A stretch of 64,000 nucleotides of DNA from Sporosarcina oncorhynchi (GCF_033304615.1 NZ_CP129118.1:1670001-1734000); one strand, 5' to 3'; numbered from the stretch's first letter, positions 52,608-62,744 are shown. Made by a program: numbers and translations. The notes: generated by a model from the letters alone, not told the origin.

Positions 52608-55385
52608 CTATTCATTATAACAATTTTCGAGTTCATTCACCATATGTTCTAGTGACAGTTTCTTGATAGGTACTTCAGGCAACGCTTTTAAGAACCGTTC
52701 ACCGTAAGATTTCGTCTCAATCCGTTTATCCAATATAATGAAAAAGCCCCTATCTTCAGACGAGCGAATCAATCTTCCGAAACCTTGGCGGAACCTCAGT
52801 ATCGCTTCAGGCAACGCCAATTCGGTAAATGGATTTGCGCCTTGCTCTGTAAGCTTCGATGCGCGTGCTTTAAATACCATCTCATCCGGAGAGGTAAAGG
52901 GCAACCTGACGATGATGACAGCCGATAACGCTTCGCCCGGTACATCGACGCCTTCCCAGAAACTGTTCGTTCCGAATAGAACCGACTTATCGAATTGCCT
53001 AAATGATTTCAACAACTTCATCCGACTACCCGAACTGACGCCTTGCGCAATTAATGCGTAATCGTCAAGGAGCTCGCTGTCAACAATCAGTTCGTATGTT
53101 TTTCGCAACATATCCTGTGAAGTGAACAGCACAAATAATCTTCCGCCGGTTGCAATTACAGTCTGGACGACGGCATCTGCTACAGCTTCAATATATTCAT
53201 GTTGGGAGACTTGTTGGATTGCCGGCATATCATCGACGATGAAAATACCTGCCTTATCATAAAAGTGTGCTGGCGCACCGAATACAACCAACGGTGTATT
53301 TTCTTCAACGCCCAATTGTTTAGCGACGAAGCGCTCATCTTCATTGATTGTCATCGTTCCTGACGTCCAAACAATCCCGACATTTTCATTCTTCATAACT
53401 GATACAAATTCTTGAATGACGGTGGACGGATCAATCGGACTTTTGACGATATGCAAACTGCCCGGCAAACTTCTTTTATCTTTTTCAATCCAGACAGTGA
53501 ATCGATCCTGTTCTTTTTCAAGAAACACTTCAATCCACTCGCCAGCTTTGATTTTCAACTCACGTGACCAATAAGCCCATTCTTCCATAAAAGCGATTTC
53601 ATTGTCAGACATTACGGGCTTATGGACCTGAAGTTGATCGCTGATCCGCTCGATATCCTCGATATACACATTCATCGAATCGACCATTTTTTTGAACAAC
53701 TTGTCATCACCATTTGTATCATCCAAAGAAAATATAATACGATTTCCCAACTGTTTTTTACTATCTTTATCATGTAGAGAAGCTAATTTCCCCGCTACTT
53801 CATCGAATGCGAGTGTGAAGGATTCATAAGAATTCATCATGTGTTTGAAAACGTAATTTCCATAGCTACTGAACTTACTGTGCATTTTCATGATCTGGTG
53901 AAGCAACTGACCTTCTGCATCTGATCCAAGCTGCCCCATCACATACTTCCAATTCATATAAGAAAGAACAGTCTCATTGAAACGGGCTGCTATCTGAGGG
54001 AATTGATGGGCTTCATCAATGATTAACCCAGATATCTGATCAAAAACTTTCTGTTCACGGAAAGAGTCCGAGAGAAGCATCGAATGATTTGTAATGATCA
54101 AATCCGAATACTGACATGCCTGCATCATTTTCTGATGATAATCAGCCATTTTTTCATCTGTCGCCATATGGTTTGTTCTTTTTCTTATACGATCGATGAA
54201 CAGCTGCCCGCCACCAGATACATTTAGTTCGCTGACATCTCCCGTCGTCGTTTCAGTTAGCCAGACGAGAATTTGCATGATAGAAAAAGTCTCATCATAA
54301 GATTCATCGGTTATTCTCAGCAACTCTTCAAATTTCCCAAGGGCGATATACTGCTCTTTCCCTTTCATAACAGTCGCCGTGCAATTTATGTCAAGTATGT
54401 TTTGTATCCGTTCCACTTCATCTTCCATAATCTTATCGACAAGATGATTCGTGAATGTGCTAATCACGACCGGTTTTCCGGTTTCAACCGAATGAATGGC
54501 AGCCGGCAATAAATAACTGACAGTCTTGCCGATGCCGGTTGGAACTTCAACTATCGTTTCTGAATCGTTACGTAATGTCGACCAGACTGTATCCATAAAA
54601 CGCAGTTGTGATTGTCTGTATTCAAACAGCTCATATCCTTTTTTTAATAAACGAACCTTGTCATTGTCGTCTTTAGGATATTGACAGCGAGTAGACGCCT
54701 TCCCTTCAGGTAATTTCGGGCTTCGATATGGGATCCCTCTGAATAGTTGGTACTCCTTTTTGCCTGCTTGTTTCCTCACGACTTTCAAAGCATCATAAAT
54801 GAGAGTTGAGATATCAGAACGTAATGAGAACGAGCGACGATGTAAAAGATTTAATGTCTCCTCAGGCAATGTTTTTAGTTTGGATAGTGCAATCAGCAAC
54901 AAATGTGCAGTCGCTTCCGCGTCGTCGTCAGCACGATGGGCAGCAGGCAGCGCAATACCGAATTCTTCTGCCAAATCTTGGAGTCGATAGCTTGAAGAAG
55001 AAGGGAACAGAATTTTGGACAATTCAACTGTGTCTATCTGTTTCCCAATCCATTTTTGGACTTGACAACGCTTGAATTCACTTTGCAAAAATGACAAATC
55101 GAAATCTGTATTGTGTGCTACAAAAATCGTATCTTGAAGCATCTCTGAAACATCACGCGCGATTTCTTCAAATGTAGGTGCAGAGTGCACTTCATTATCC
55201 GAAATGGACGTCAAGTGTTGGATGAACACCGGGATATCCCTTAATGGATTTACAAATGATGAATATTTTTTTATAATAGATCCATTTTTAATGAAAACGA
55301 TGGCGATTTGTATGATCCGGTCGCCTTTCAAAGGAGAATGCCCAGTGGTTTCCAAATCGACGACCGCATATGTATGGTTATCCAT
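52608..55385 (-). CDS. dinG: DinG-type helicase/exonuclease
   Basis: 925 residues: an N-terminal DnaQ-like exonuclease (AVVDLETTGHSPLKGDR; HNTDFDLSFL; HRADDDAEAT) and an XPD-like helicase (Walker A VPTGIGKTVSYLL, DEAH in LIIDEAHQFP, FRQGFGRLIRSSEDRG). The cysteines that bind Fe-S in E. coli DinG and YpvA are not seen, as expected for the Firmicutes form, which acts mainly as a 3'-5' exonuclease. AGGAAG is 11 bases before the ATG. Confidence 0.95.
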   Translation of the reverse strand: MDNHTYAVVDLETTGHSPLKGDRIIQIAIVFIKNGSIIKKYSSFVNPLRDIPVFIQHLTSISDNEVHSAPTFEEIARDVSEMLQDTIFVAHNTDFDLSFLQSEFKRCQVQKWIGKQIDTVELSKILFPSSSSYRLQDLAEEFGIALPAAHRADDDAEATAHLLLIALSKLKTLPEETLNLLHRRSFSLRSDISTLIYDALKVVRKQAGKKEYQLFRGIPYRSPKLPEGKASTRCQYPKDDNDKVRLLKKGYELFEYRQSQLRFMDTVWSTLRNDSETIVEVPTGIGKTVSYLLPAAIHSVETGKPVVISTFTNHLVDKIMEDEVERIQNILDINCTATVMKGKEQYIALGKFEELLRITDESYDETFSIMQILVWLTETTTGDVSELNVSGGGQLFIDRIRKRTNHMATDEKMADYHQKMMQACQYSDLIITNHSMLLSDSFREQKVFDQISGLIIDEAHQFPQIAARFNETVLSYMNWKYVMGQLGSDAEGQLLHQIMKMHSKFSSYGNYVFKHMMNSYESFTLAFDEVAGKLASLHDKDSKKQLGNRIIFSLDDTNGDDKLFKKMVDSMNVYIEDIERISDQLQVHKPVMSDNEIAFMEEWAYWSRELKIKAGEWIEVFLEKEQDRFTVWIEKDKRSLPGSLHIVKSPIDPSTVIQEFVSVMKNENVGIVWTSGTMTINEDERFVAKQLGVEENTPLVVFGAPAHFYDKAGIFIVDDMPAIQQVSQHEYIEAVADAVVQTVIATGGRLFVLFTSQDMLRKTYELIVDSELLDDYALIAQGVSSGSRMKLLKSFRQFDKSVLFGTNSFWEGVDVPGEALSAVIIVRLPFTSPDEMVFKARASKLTEQGANPFTELALPEAILRFRQGFGRLIRSSEDRGFFIILDKRIETKSYGERFLKALPEVPIKKLSLEHMVNELENCYNE

Positions 55386-55612
55386 TCAATCATCAACTTC
55401 CTGTTATTGATTGTCACTTAGACGAATCGTTTTCGGATCTTCTCCCGATAACCTGTGATCATCAGTGACTGTACTTGAATAATTGGAAGACTGTTCAAGC
55501 GAGTTGAATACTACAGCAGATTGTATCATATTCACCGTTGTGTTTGCGTATTTAGGCATCAGATTGGCTGGATTTCTCGTATATTGCTCAGTCTTTAATA
55601 GGCAAAATACTG

Positions 55613-55648
55613 CAAAAAAACTGCCCAAAGGTTTTGTCCTTAGGCAGT
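55613..55648 (-). terminator. panBCD terminator
   Basis: ACTGCC-AAGG type arms (55620-55631 with 55638-55648) and seven Ts on the minus strand. Confidence 0.88.
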
Positions 55649-55656
55649 GATTCTAA

Positions 55657-56037
55657 TCAGGCAATAATGCCTGGCCGTTCTTTTATAATATCTTTGATGC
55701 CATTCTTTTCATCCATTAGCAAGACGGTAGGCTGGTGGGTCGCTGCTTCTTCATTTGTAACATAAGCATAGGAAATGATAATGACGATATCTCCCTTTTG
55801 AACAAGCCTTGCAGCTGCACCATTAACACAAATAACACCACTTCCTCGTTCCCCTGCTATGATATATGTTTCAAAGCGGGCACCATTATTATTGTTGACA
55901 ATATGGACTTTTTCATTTGGCAATAAGCCCGCTGCATCCAAAACGTCGCTGTCAATCGTAATACTTCCGACATAATTCAAATTTGCTTCCGTCACTGTTG
56001 CCCTATGCAATTTACTGTTCATCATCATTCGGAACAT
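55657..56037 (-). CDS. panD: aspartate 1-decarboxylase (pyruvoyl type)
   Basis: 126 residues. The self-cleavage site Gly-Ser is in [10 protein letters not shown], generating the pyruvoyl group; [11 protein letters not shown] and GAAARLVQ are conserved. It makes beta-alanine for pantothenate. ATG at 56037 has AAAGGA eight bases upstream and overlaps the end of panC by 26 bases. Last gene of panBCD. Confidence 0.97.
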   Translation of the reverse strand: MFRMMMNSKLHRATVTEANLNYVGSITIDSDVLDAAGLLPNEKVHIVNNNNGARFETYIIAGERGSGVICVNGAAARLVQKGDIVIIISYAYVTNEEAATHQPTVLLMDEKNGIKDIIKERPGIIA

Positions 56038-56914
56038 GAAAACCATCCTTTGTTGACATAATAATATTATCTATCAATCTTGTGTTTGTGAATTTTACCG
56101 CGCAAGCCAAAATAACTTCTTTTGAATCTTTTGTAATCGCTGTCAATGATGGATAGGATAACAGAGTTACATAATCGATTTCACCTGAAGTGTTGGAGTT
56201 AATCAACTCTACTACTTCGCGTTCAATATCCTGTGGTGACTTTTGTGCATCAAAATTCTCTGCTCCTATTAACAAGGCTCTATAGATACTAGGAGCCTCA
56301 AGACGTTCCGATGCGTTCAAATTTACATTTCTCGAACTTCTTGCGAGTCCATCTTCTTCACGTACAGTCGAAACTCGAACAATTTGAGTACGCAAATTGA
56401 AATCCCTGACAAACGTTTCAATTAGCGCAAGTTGCTGTGCATCTTTCATACCGAAATAGGATCGGTCCGGGTCAACGATATTGAATAGCTTCAAAACGAC
56501 TTTTAAAACACCATCAAAGTGTCCAGGCCGTTTTGACCCGCACAGGACATCGGCTTGAGGTCCGGGCAGAATCCTTATCCCACTGTCTGAAGGATACATT
56601 TCTTGTGCAGTTGGGATGAAAAGAATATCCACTCCCGCTTTTTCAGCCTTCATGATATCATTCTCTAAGTCCCTGGGATAGCTCTCGAAATCTTCTCCAG
56701 GTCCAAACTGTGCGGGATTGACGAAAATACTCATGACGACAATGTCATCATGTTCTTTGGCGGTCTCAATAAGCCTCAAGTGTCCTTCATGCAAAAATCC
56801 CATCGTCGGCACAAATCCCACCGTTTTACCCATCCGGAAATCCCGATTTAATACGCTCTCCAGTTCCCGTACGGTTTGAATGATTTGAAGACTCTTGCAT
56901 TCAACGCCCATCAT
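56012..56914 (-). CDS. panC: pantoate-beta-alanine ligase
   Basis: About 300 residues. ATP-binding HIGH-like motif [11 protein letters not shown] and KMSKS-region equivalent SSRNVNL near 190; SIFVNPAQF and FGMKDAQQ bind pantoate. It joins pantoate and beta-alanine using ATP. ATG at 56914 (or the adjacent 56911) follows GGAGG and overlaps panB by 14 bases. Confidence 0.97.
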   Translation of the reverse strand: MMGVECKSLQIIQTVRELESVLNRDFRMGKTVGFVPTMGFLHEGHLRLIETAKEHDDIVVMSIFVNPAQFGPGEDFESYPRDLENDIMKAEKAGVDILFIPTAQEMYPSDSGIRILPGPQADVLCGSKRPGHFDGVLKVVLKLFNIVDPDRSYFGMKDAQQLALIETFVRDFNLRTQIVRVSTVREEDGLARSSRNVNLNASERLEAPSIYRALLIGAENFDAQKSPQDIEREVVELINSNTSGEIDYVTLLSYPSLTAITKDSKEVILACAVKFTNTRLIDNIIMSTKDGFHVPNDDEQ

Positions 56915-57746
56915 TTTTTCCTCCGTATAATGCATTCAATTCATTTTCTTTCATTGTGAAACGATGTTCTTCAGAAGGAAATGTTCCTGATTTCACTTCT
57001 AATACATACTCTTCTACCCCTCGTACAATGGAGTCTCCCACTTCAGCGAATGCTTTGACGAACTTTGGTATATGGTGGTTACCGTATTTCACCGTGTCGT
57101 GGAATACAAGCACTTGGCCGTCAGTTCCCGCCCCCGCCCCAATACCGATTGTCGGGACTGTAACGACCTTTGACACTTGTTCTGCCAATTGATAAGGAAT
57201 ACATTCCAGAACGATCATGCATGCGCCCGCAGCTTCAGACGCTATCGCATCTTGTATGAGCTGTTCGGCAGCAACAGCCGTCTTTCCTTGAACTTTATAG
57301 CCACCAGCGACTGCTGCTGACTGGGGCAATAGACCAAGATGGGCAACTACAGGAATACCAGCACCTGTTAACAATCGGGTTGTCTCTATCACATTTCCTG
57401 CACCTTCGAGTTTTAAAGCGTTTGCTCCGGTTTCCTGAAATAGTTTGATTGCAGACATAAGTGTCCGATCAGCGGATCCATGGTAAGAGCCGAACGGCAT
57501 GTCGACTACAACAAATGTATTCTTCGCCCCTCTTCTGACAGCCTTTCCATGATGTATCATATCCTCCACAGTGACCAATGCTGTCGTTTCATATCCGAGC
57601 ACTACCATGCCAAGTGAATCTCCGACTAGAAGGACGTCAATACCCGCTTCCTCAGCAAGTTGTGCAGATGGATGATCATACGCTGTCAACATAACAATCT
57701 TTTCGTTAGCCTTTTTCATTTTCGTGAAGTCCGCAGTGCTTTTCAT
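56901..57746 (-). CDS. panB: 3-methyl-2-oxobutanoate hydroxymethyltransferase
   Basis: 281 residues, a TIM barrel with [24 protein letters not shown] and catalytic Glu region [18 protein letters not shown]. It makes ketopantoate from 2-oxoisovalerate. ATG at 57746 has GGGGAG seven bases upstream and fits the 277-residue B. subtilis protein; the frame opens at 57767. First gene of panBCD; a 490-bp leader/intergenic region precedes it. Confidence 0.97.
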   Translation of the reverse strand: MKSTADFTKMKKANEKIVMLTAYDHPSAQLAEEAGIDVLLVGDSLGMVVLGYETTALVTVEDMIHHGKAVRRGAKNTFVVVDMPFGSYHGSADRTLMSAIKLFQETGANALKLEGAGNVIETTRLLTGAGIPVVAHLGLLPQSAAVAGGYKVQGKTAVAAEQLIQDAIASEAAGACMIVLECIPYQLAEQVSKVVTVPTIGIGAGAGTDGQVLVFHDTVKYGNHHIPKFVKAFAEVGDSIVRGVEEYVLEVKSGTFPSEEHRFTMKENELNALYGGKNDGR

Positions 57747-57767
57747 TTTATCTCTCCCCATTTCCAT

Positions 57768-58240
57768 TCATATTGAATGGAGAAAACCTTATAACCAGTT
57801 CACCTTGGCGTTATCGCTTCCAGATTTTCAATAAAACATGACACCAACAGGACGTTGGAAATGCAGTCATTGCAATAGAAGTTCGCGTATTTAGACTGCC
57901 TTCAGTAGTTCTTATCAAAATCCGTGACATTCACCGTAGGTTTTATCTTCATGCAGTAAGTATTTAACAATCGCCGAGCAGTCAACAAATCGGCATTCTT
58001 GTAAACACCTATTGAAGTAAAACACTTCTTCTGAATAAAGATAAAAACCCTTCCATCCATAAAAGGACAGAAGGGTTGTGTAGTAAAAGATTTGGTTTCC
58101 TCCGTCCCTGTCTCTTGCAAGATCAAGGCAGATCGTATTAAATTGATTGTGGTTGTGCAAGTGCGCTTAATGCAGGTGCAGTTCCGGTTGATACTGCCCT
58201 TCGCACTAACTATATCAAATGGCTGGTAGGTTGTATACCC
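57768..58240 (-). other. birA-panB intergenic region / possible panB leader
   Basis: No convincing gene. It holds, in minus-strand order, about 160 nt after the birA stop with a purine-rich segment (AGACAGGGACGGAGGAAACC at 58096-58115), a terminator at 58041-58077, a weak TTGACT -35-like site near 57980 and small hairpins such as CCAACGTCCTGTTGG nearer panB. A pan-type RNA motif is known upstream of panB in bacilli, but I cannot confirm one here. Confidence 0.4.
58041..58077 (-). terminator. terminator downstream of birA
   Basis: AACCCTTC/GAAGGGTT arms followed on the minus strand by TTTTTAT, 165 nt after the birA stop. Confidence 0.7.
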
Positions 58241-59224
58241 TCATTTCTCGATGATGATATCAGCAGAGTATATCCCTTTAATTGTACCGTCATCCATTTT
58301 CACTTCTAACAATCCTTCTTCTGATATGCCGAGCGCAATGCCTTCAACCGTTTCATTCAACATGACTGCTTTGATACGTTTACCGGCAGTATTCGAGTAT
58401 CCTTCCCACAATAGCTTAATTGGACCAAATCCGTGTTTTACATACATTTCCGTATAGAGCTCAAGGAAACTAAGGATTTCTGCAATAAGTCGTGCTCGAT
58501 CCGTTACTTTACCAGTTTTTAATTTTAAAGATGTCGCTATATCTTGAATTTCCTCAGGAAAATCGTCTATATCGTGGTTGATATTCATTCCGATACCGAT
58601 GATTATCGCTTTTACACGATCAGGGTCTGACTGTAATTCGGTGAGTATTCCTGTTATCTTTTTGCCATCAATCATAATATCATTCGGCCATTTAATCGTC
58701 GCCTCTAGTCCCACGATTTCTTCAATCGCCCTAACTATCGCAACTGCGGCTACCAAAGTCATTTGTGGGGCTTCCTGTGGCATTAGTGATGGACGTATAA
58801 TCAGACTCATCCATATTCCTTTGCCGGCAGCGGAACTCCATGGTCTTGATAATCTGCCTTTACCGGCTGTCTGTTCTTCTGAAACGACGAGCGTTCCGTC
58901 TGCTGCCCCGTTTTGTGCGGCATCATGCGCAATCAATTGTGTAGTAGCGCAGCTTTCATAATAATCAACAATCCTGCCATAGCTTTTTGTTTTCAACTTT
59001 TTTTGAATATTAGCGGCATTGATTCGATCAGGCGAACCTGTCAATACATACCCTTTTTTGCGAATGGATAGAATATCATAGCCTTCCTCTTCGAATTCTT
59101 TAATATACTTCCATATCGCCGTTCGGGACAGACCGAATTCATCGGCAAATTCCTGTCCGGATATTGGGATGCCATTCGCTTCGAATAGTCTCCTTAGCAA
59201 CTCATTTTTCACTTGTGTATTCAT
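58241..59224 (-). CDS. birA: biotin ligase / biotin operon repressor
   Basis: 327 residues: N-terminal winged helix (GQEFADEFGLSRTAIWKYIKE within it), biotin ligase core with the nucleotide loop GKGRLSRPWSS, KWPNDI and GIGMNINHD, and a C-terminal SH3-like domain. It biotinylates carboxylases and represses biotin genes. ATG overlaps the cca gene by 23 bases with AAGGA upstream. Confidence 0.96.
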   Translation of the reverse strand: MNTQVKNELLRRLFEANGIPISGQEFADEFGLSRTAIWKYIKEFEEEGYDILSIRKKGYVLTGSPDRINAANIQKKLKTKSYGRIVDYYESCATTQLIAHDAAQNGAADGTLVVSEEQTAGKGRLSRPWSSAAGKGIWMSLIIRPSLMPQEAPQMTLVAAVAIVRAIEEIVGLEATIKWPNDIMIDGKKITGILTELQSDPDRVKAIIIGIGMNINHDIDDFPEEIQDIATSLKLKTGKVTDRARLIAEILSFLELYTEMYVKHGFGPIKLLWEGYSNTAGKRIKAVMLNETVEGIALGISEEGLLEVKMDDGTIKGIYSADIIIEK

Positions 59225-60398
59225 TAAGAAACCATTCCTTTATATCATCAACTTCGTTTTGCACGTTTCCATGTAGGATAGCCGATTCAATCTTGCTAAT
59301 CCATTCACCTACCCAATGTCCGCCTCGTTGATTCTTCCAATCCAAAAGATTTTTTCCACTGATAGCAAGATCTTCTTTGGAATGGATCGGCAATTCGGCT
59401 TTTGCATGCGCAATTTCCGATTCGTTTAGTGAGCTCGCTTCAGGATGAAATGCTGAAAAAGCTTTTTCTGCAACGACAAGAACTTCCTGTGGAAAGCGAT
59501 AATAGTCATCATTTGTGTAGATTCTTTCAATACGGTTCATGAACGCAGATCGCACATCAATCAAATAAAATCGTTCTTTCTTAGAAAGCTTATAAGCTTT
59601 TACTACCTTGTCCACAGAATAGTCACCTACGAGCATTATATTCGCCCAGCCTTCCCATGCATTGACGAAAGGACTGCTGTTTATGAGTAACTGTGGATCT
59701 TTCGGAAAGAGCGGCAGATGATCAGCTAAGCCCGTAGTGAGCAGAGAAATTATCGCTTTTTGCGAATGGGAACCTGTCCATATTTTGTCCATTTCGTTTT
59801 TAATACGTTCAATTGAAACTTGCTTAATTTTTTCAGCTTTAGTAGCGATTGCTGTAAACGTATTCAGTTCGATATCAAATCCAAATACAGATGAGAAACG
59901 TACTGCGCGTAACATTCTTAACGGATCTTCGTTGAAACGGTCTTCAGCATTGTCAACGGCCTTAATTATCCTACTTTGTAAATCAGCTACACCACCAAAC
60001 GGATCAACCAGTTTGCCATTCAATGTCAAAGCCATGGCATTCATTGTAAAATCTCTGCGTTTCAGATCCTCGTGTAACGATTGTACGAACGGAACATCAG
60101 CTGTTGCCTTTTTATAGGTGCTTGTATTTGTATTCTCCGAACGATATGTCGTAACTTCAATCGGTTCACCCTCAAGTAAAACAACGATCGTCCCGTGTTC
60201 AATACCGATATCGAAGGTTGTCTGAAATTGCCCTTTCACTTCATCGGGTGTAGCAGAGGTTGCGATATCAAAATCAGAAGCAGTCTTGCCTAGAAGATGA
60301 TCCCTTACAGACCCTCCTACAAAAACAGCTTCATAACCGGCAGATTCGAGCGTTGCAATGACTTCCCGGCTAGCACTCGTTCCAAATGTTTTTGTCAT
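59202..60398 (-). CDS. cca: tRNA nucleotidyltransferase (CCA-adding enzyme)
   Basis: 398 residues, the class II CCA-adding enzyme length. Nucleotidyltransferase motif GGSVRDHLLGKTASDFDIAT, then RRDFTMNAMAL, the EDRFNEDPLRMLRAVRF template segment and helical body/tail. It adds or repairs the 3' CCA of tRNA. It overlaps bshA by four bases. Confidence 0.96.
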   Translation of the reverse strand: MTKTFGTSASREVIATLESAGYEAVFVGGSVRDHLLGKTASDFDIATSATPDEVKGQFQTTFDIGIEHGTIVVLLEGEPIEVTTYRSENTNTSTYKKATADVPFVQSLHEDLKRRDFTMNAMALTLNGKLVDPFGGVADLQSRIIKAVDNAEDRFNEDPLRMLRAVRFSSVFGFDIELNTFTAIATKAEKIKQVSIERIKNEMDKIWTGSHSQKAIISLLTTGLADHLPLFPKDPQLLINSSPFVNAWEGWANIMLVGDYSVDKVVKAYKLSKKERFYLIDVRSAFMNRIERIYTNDDYYRFPQEVLVVAEKAFSAFHPEASSLNESEIAHAKAELPIHSKEDLAISGKNLLDWKNQRGGHWVGEWISKIESAILHGNVQNEVDDIKEWFLNEYTSEK

Positions 60399-61537
60399 TT
60401 CGTCAAACCTGCTATTCGGTAATAAAGTTCTTCATACTGCGAAACAATCGTTTCTGAATTAAATTTTTCTTTGACAGTTAGCAGTGCATTTTGACAGAGA
60501 CGTTCATATAGCTCTGCATCAGAAAAGATCTTTAACGCTTGAACAGCAACAGCTTCAACATCCCCCTGTTCTACAAGGAAACCATTCTTCCCGTCTTCGA
60601 CTACTTCGGGTATACCTCCAATATTTGTTGCGATCGCGGGTACACCACAAGCAAATCCCTCCAGTAGAACTAGACCAAATGCTTCTTTTTCAGATAATAG
60701 CAACATGAGATCGCTGATTGCCAATAATTCAGGTAGATCATCACGTTTGCCAGTAAAGATGACATCATCAGCCAATCCTTCAGCCTGAACTTTTTCCATC
60801 ATTTCAAATTGTTCCGGTCCTTCACCGACTAACAATAATTTTGCGGATGTTTCATGTCGAATCAATTTAAAACTGTCAATAATATCTGGGATGTTCTTGA
60901 CACTGCGGAAATTCGAAATATGTATGAGTACTTTATCATTTGCATCGATGCCAAGTGCGGTTTTCATGCACCCTGGATCTATTGGCCTGTATTTAGACTC
61001 ATCGATAAAGTTATAAATTGTCAATATTTCCTTTTCAGGTTCAATCATCTCAAGGGTTTCCTGTCTGAGAGCTTCCGATACCGCGGTCGTAATATCTGAT
61101 TTGTCTATTCCGTAGCGGACCGTATTCTTCAAGCCAGGATCATGTCCGAGAATCGTCACATCGGTGCCATGCAACGTCGTAATGACACCAATCGAGGAAT
61201 TGGCCATATCTTTTGCTAATGCCGCAGAAATGGCGTGTGGCACGGCATAATGGACATGCAGCAAGTCAAGTTTTTCTTCAATAATCACTTGTGCAATACG
61301 ATTCGCCAAGGCAATATCATAGGGTGGATATTTGAAAACGGCATAGCCGTCGATTTTCACTTCATGGAACTGGATATTAGGATGGACATCGGTGAACCTG
61401 AACGGCTTGCTCGACGTGATATAGTGCATTTCATGACCTTTTTCCGCCATTTTCAACCCTAACTCTGTAGCAACGACACCTGATCCGCCTAATGTCGGGT
61501 AACAAATGACCCCTACTTTCAATCTTTCCACATACAT
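60395..61537 (-). CDS. bshA: bacillithiol glycosyltransferase BshA
   Basis: 380-residue GT4/GT-B glycosyltransferase: CYPTLGGSGVVATELG near the N-terminus, LHGTDVTILGHD, and EKEAFGLVLLEGFACGVP in the UDP-GlcNAc site. BshA links GlcNAc to malate, the first step of bacillithiol. GAGGAG lies close to the ATG; GTG at codon 3 would have better spacing. bshB1 and mgsA, adjacent in B. subtilis, are absent here. Confidence 0.95.
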   Translation of the reverse strand: MYVERLKVGVICYPTLGGSGVVATELGLKMAEKGHEMHYITSSKPFRFTDVHPNIQFHEVKIDGYAVFKYPPYDIALANRIAQVIIEEKLDLLHVHYAVPHAISAALAKDMANSSIGVITTLHGTDVTILGHDPGLKNTVRYGIDKSDITTAVSEALRQETLEMIEPEKEILTIYNFIDESKYRPIDPGCMKTALGIDANDKVLIHISNFRSVKNIPDIIDSFKLIRHETSAKLLLVGEGPEQFEMMEKVQAEGLADDVIFTGKRDDLPELLAISDLMLLLSEKEAFGLVLLEGFACGVPAIATNIGGIPEVVEDGKNGFLVEQGDVEAVAVQALKIFSDAELYERLCQNALLTVKEKFNSETIVSQYEELYYRIAGLTK

Positions 61538-61555
61538 CTCCTCTTCCTTAACGGT

Positions 61556-62356
61556 TTAATCAATCAAATGTTCCAGGCCATACACAAGATCTTTTCTACC
61601 GACCACGTTCCGAATCGACAATAAGATACCTGGCATGAAACTTTTCCTATCGAAGGAATCATGACGCAAAGTCAGTAATTCGCCTTCTCCTCCGAGCAAT
61701 ACTTGCTGGTGGGCCAATAAACCCGGCAATCGGACACTATGAATTTTCATGCCATCCACATCTGCTCCACGTGCACCTTCAATATGAACCTGTTCATCGG
61801 GATGACCTTGTATATGAGCCGGCCGATATTGTCGGATCATTTCTGCCGTCTTTACTGCAGTACCTGATGGTGCATCCAATTTACGGTCGTGGTGCATCTC
61901 AATGATTTCTACATCACCTAAATATCGAGATGCTTGAGCTGCAAACTTCATCATTAAAACGGCTCCGATGGAAAAGTTCGGTGCAATAATACAACCAATA
62001 TGCTCTGTTTCGACAAGTACAGAGATTTCATCCACTTGACGTCTCGATAATCCCGATGTACCCACAACAGGGTGCACACCGTGAGCAAGTGCCTCTTCTA
62101 CATTTTTGAAGACCGCATCAGGATCTGTAACGTCTAATAATACGTCTATAGCATGATTTTCCATCATTTGAGCCATGCTTGTATAGATTGGAATGCCGTT
62201 ACCTTCATCGTTTATATTTCCATTATGTAAATGCAATCCATTATATTTATAATCGAGTGCTGCAATCGCTTCAACGTCGGGTGAAGACTCAATCGCTTCA
62301 ATTGCCGTCGTTCCCATTCTACCCCTAGCACCAGCTATGGCAACTTTGATCGTCAT
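61556..62356 (-). CDS. dapB: 4-hydroxy-tetrahydrodipicolinate reductase
   Basis: 266 residues. NAD(P)H-binding GARGRMG, GTSGLSRRQVDEI, catalytic EMHHDRKLDAPSGTAVKT. It acts in lysine/diaminopimelate synthesis, feeding peptidoglycan and spore dipicolinate. GGAGG lies seven bases before the ATG, which overlaps ypjD by four bases. Confidence 0.97.
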   Translation of the reverse strand: MTIKVAIAGARGRMGTTAIEAIESSPDVEAIAALDYKYNGLHLHNGNINDEGNGIPIYTSMAQMMENHAIDVLLDVTDPDAVFKNVEEALAHGVHPVVGTSGLSRRQVDEISVLVETEHIGCIIAPNFSIGAVLMMKFAAQASRYLGDVEIIEMHHDRKLDAPSGTAVKTAEMIRQYRPAHIQGHPDEQVHIEGARGADVDGMKIHSVRLPGLLAHQQVLLGGEGELLTLRHDSFDRKSFMPGILLSIRNVVGRKDLVYGLEHLID

Positions 62357-62691
62357 TCCTGCTCCTCCTTTTTAGTCCATCGATCTGCATCACGTTCTTT
62401 GAATTTAGTTAAAACAGTAGTCAAAGCCTTTTCAAGACTAATGCCTTGGGAGTTTGCGAAACAGATAAGCACGAAAAACAAATCACCCGTCTCTTCTTCC
62501 AACGATCTGATCTGTTCGGTACTCTTCTTCTTTTTCATGCCAAAGACGTGTTGGACTTCTCGTGATAATTCACCAAGTTCTTCTGTTAAACGGGCCAACA
62601 ACTCCATTGGTGGAAAATAGCCTTCTTTAAAACCAGCTATATAGGTATGGACGTCATCTTGAAGTAATTGTAATGATTTCGATTGTTCCAT
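62353..62691 (-). CDS. ypjD: MazG-like nucleotide pyrophosphohydrolase YpjD
   Basis: About 112 residues. Metal-binding E-x-x-E ... E-x-x-D pattern: LTEELGELSREV and EEETGDLFFVLICFAN. MazG-like enzymes hydrolyse NTPs, probably for house-cleaning. ATG at 62691 or 62700; the latter touches the AAGGG site, so 62691 is preferred. First gene of the ypjD-dapB-bshA-cca-birA operon. Confidence 0.9.
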   Translation of the reverse strand: MEQSKSLQLLQDDVHTYIAGFKEGYFPPMELLARLTEELGELSREVQHVFGMKKKKSTEQIRSLEEETGDLFFVLICFANSQGISLEKALTTVLTKFKERDADRWTKKEEQE

Positions 62692-62715
62692 TTGCTTCAT
62701 TTCCCTTCATCTGAT

Positions 62716-62744
62716 ATCTTATTCATTCGTATCGCTATTGTCAA
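62716..62744 (-). promoter_or_regulatory. promoter of the ypjD-birA operon
   Basis: On the minus strand TTGACA (62739-62744), 17 bases, TAAGAT (62716-62721). Its -35 box overlaps the opposing ypjC -35 box by five bases. Confidence 0.75.

Noticed and set aside
55404-55628. 74-codon minus-strand frame between panD and dinG
   Set aside because: It starts inside the panBCD terminator, and the internal ATG at 55559 has no ribosome site. The product resembles no known protein.
58090-58125. SAM-riboswitch-like reading of the purine-rich block upstream of panB
   Set aside because: It lacks the characteristic AGGTGGAGGGAC and CCGGCAACC blocks of a SAM-I aptamer.
57915-58160. Minus-strand frames of 74-81 codons in the birA-panB spacer
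   Set aside because: They overlap each other and a terminator, lack a ribosome site and give atypical compositions.
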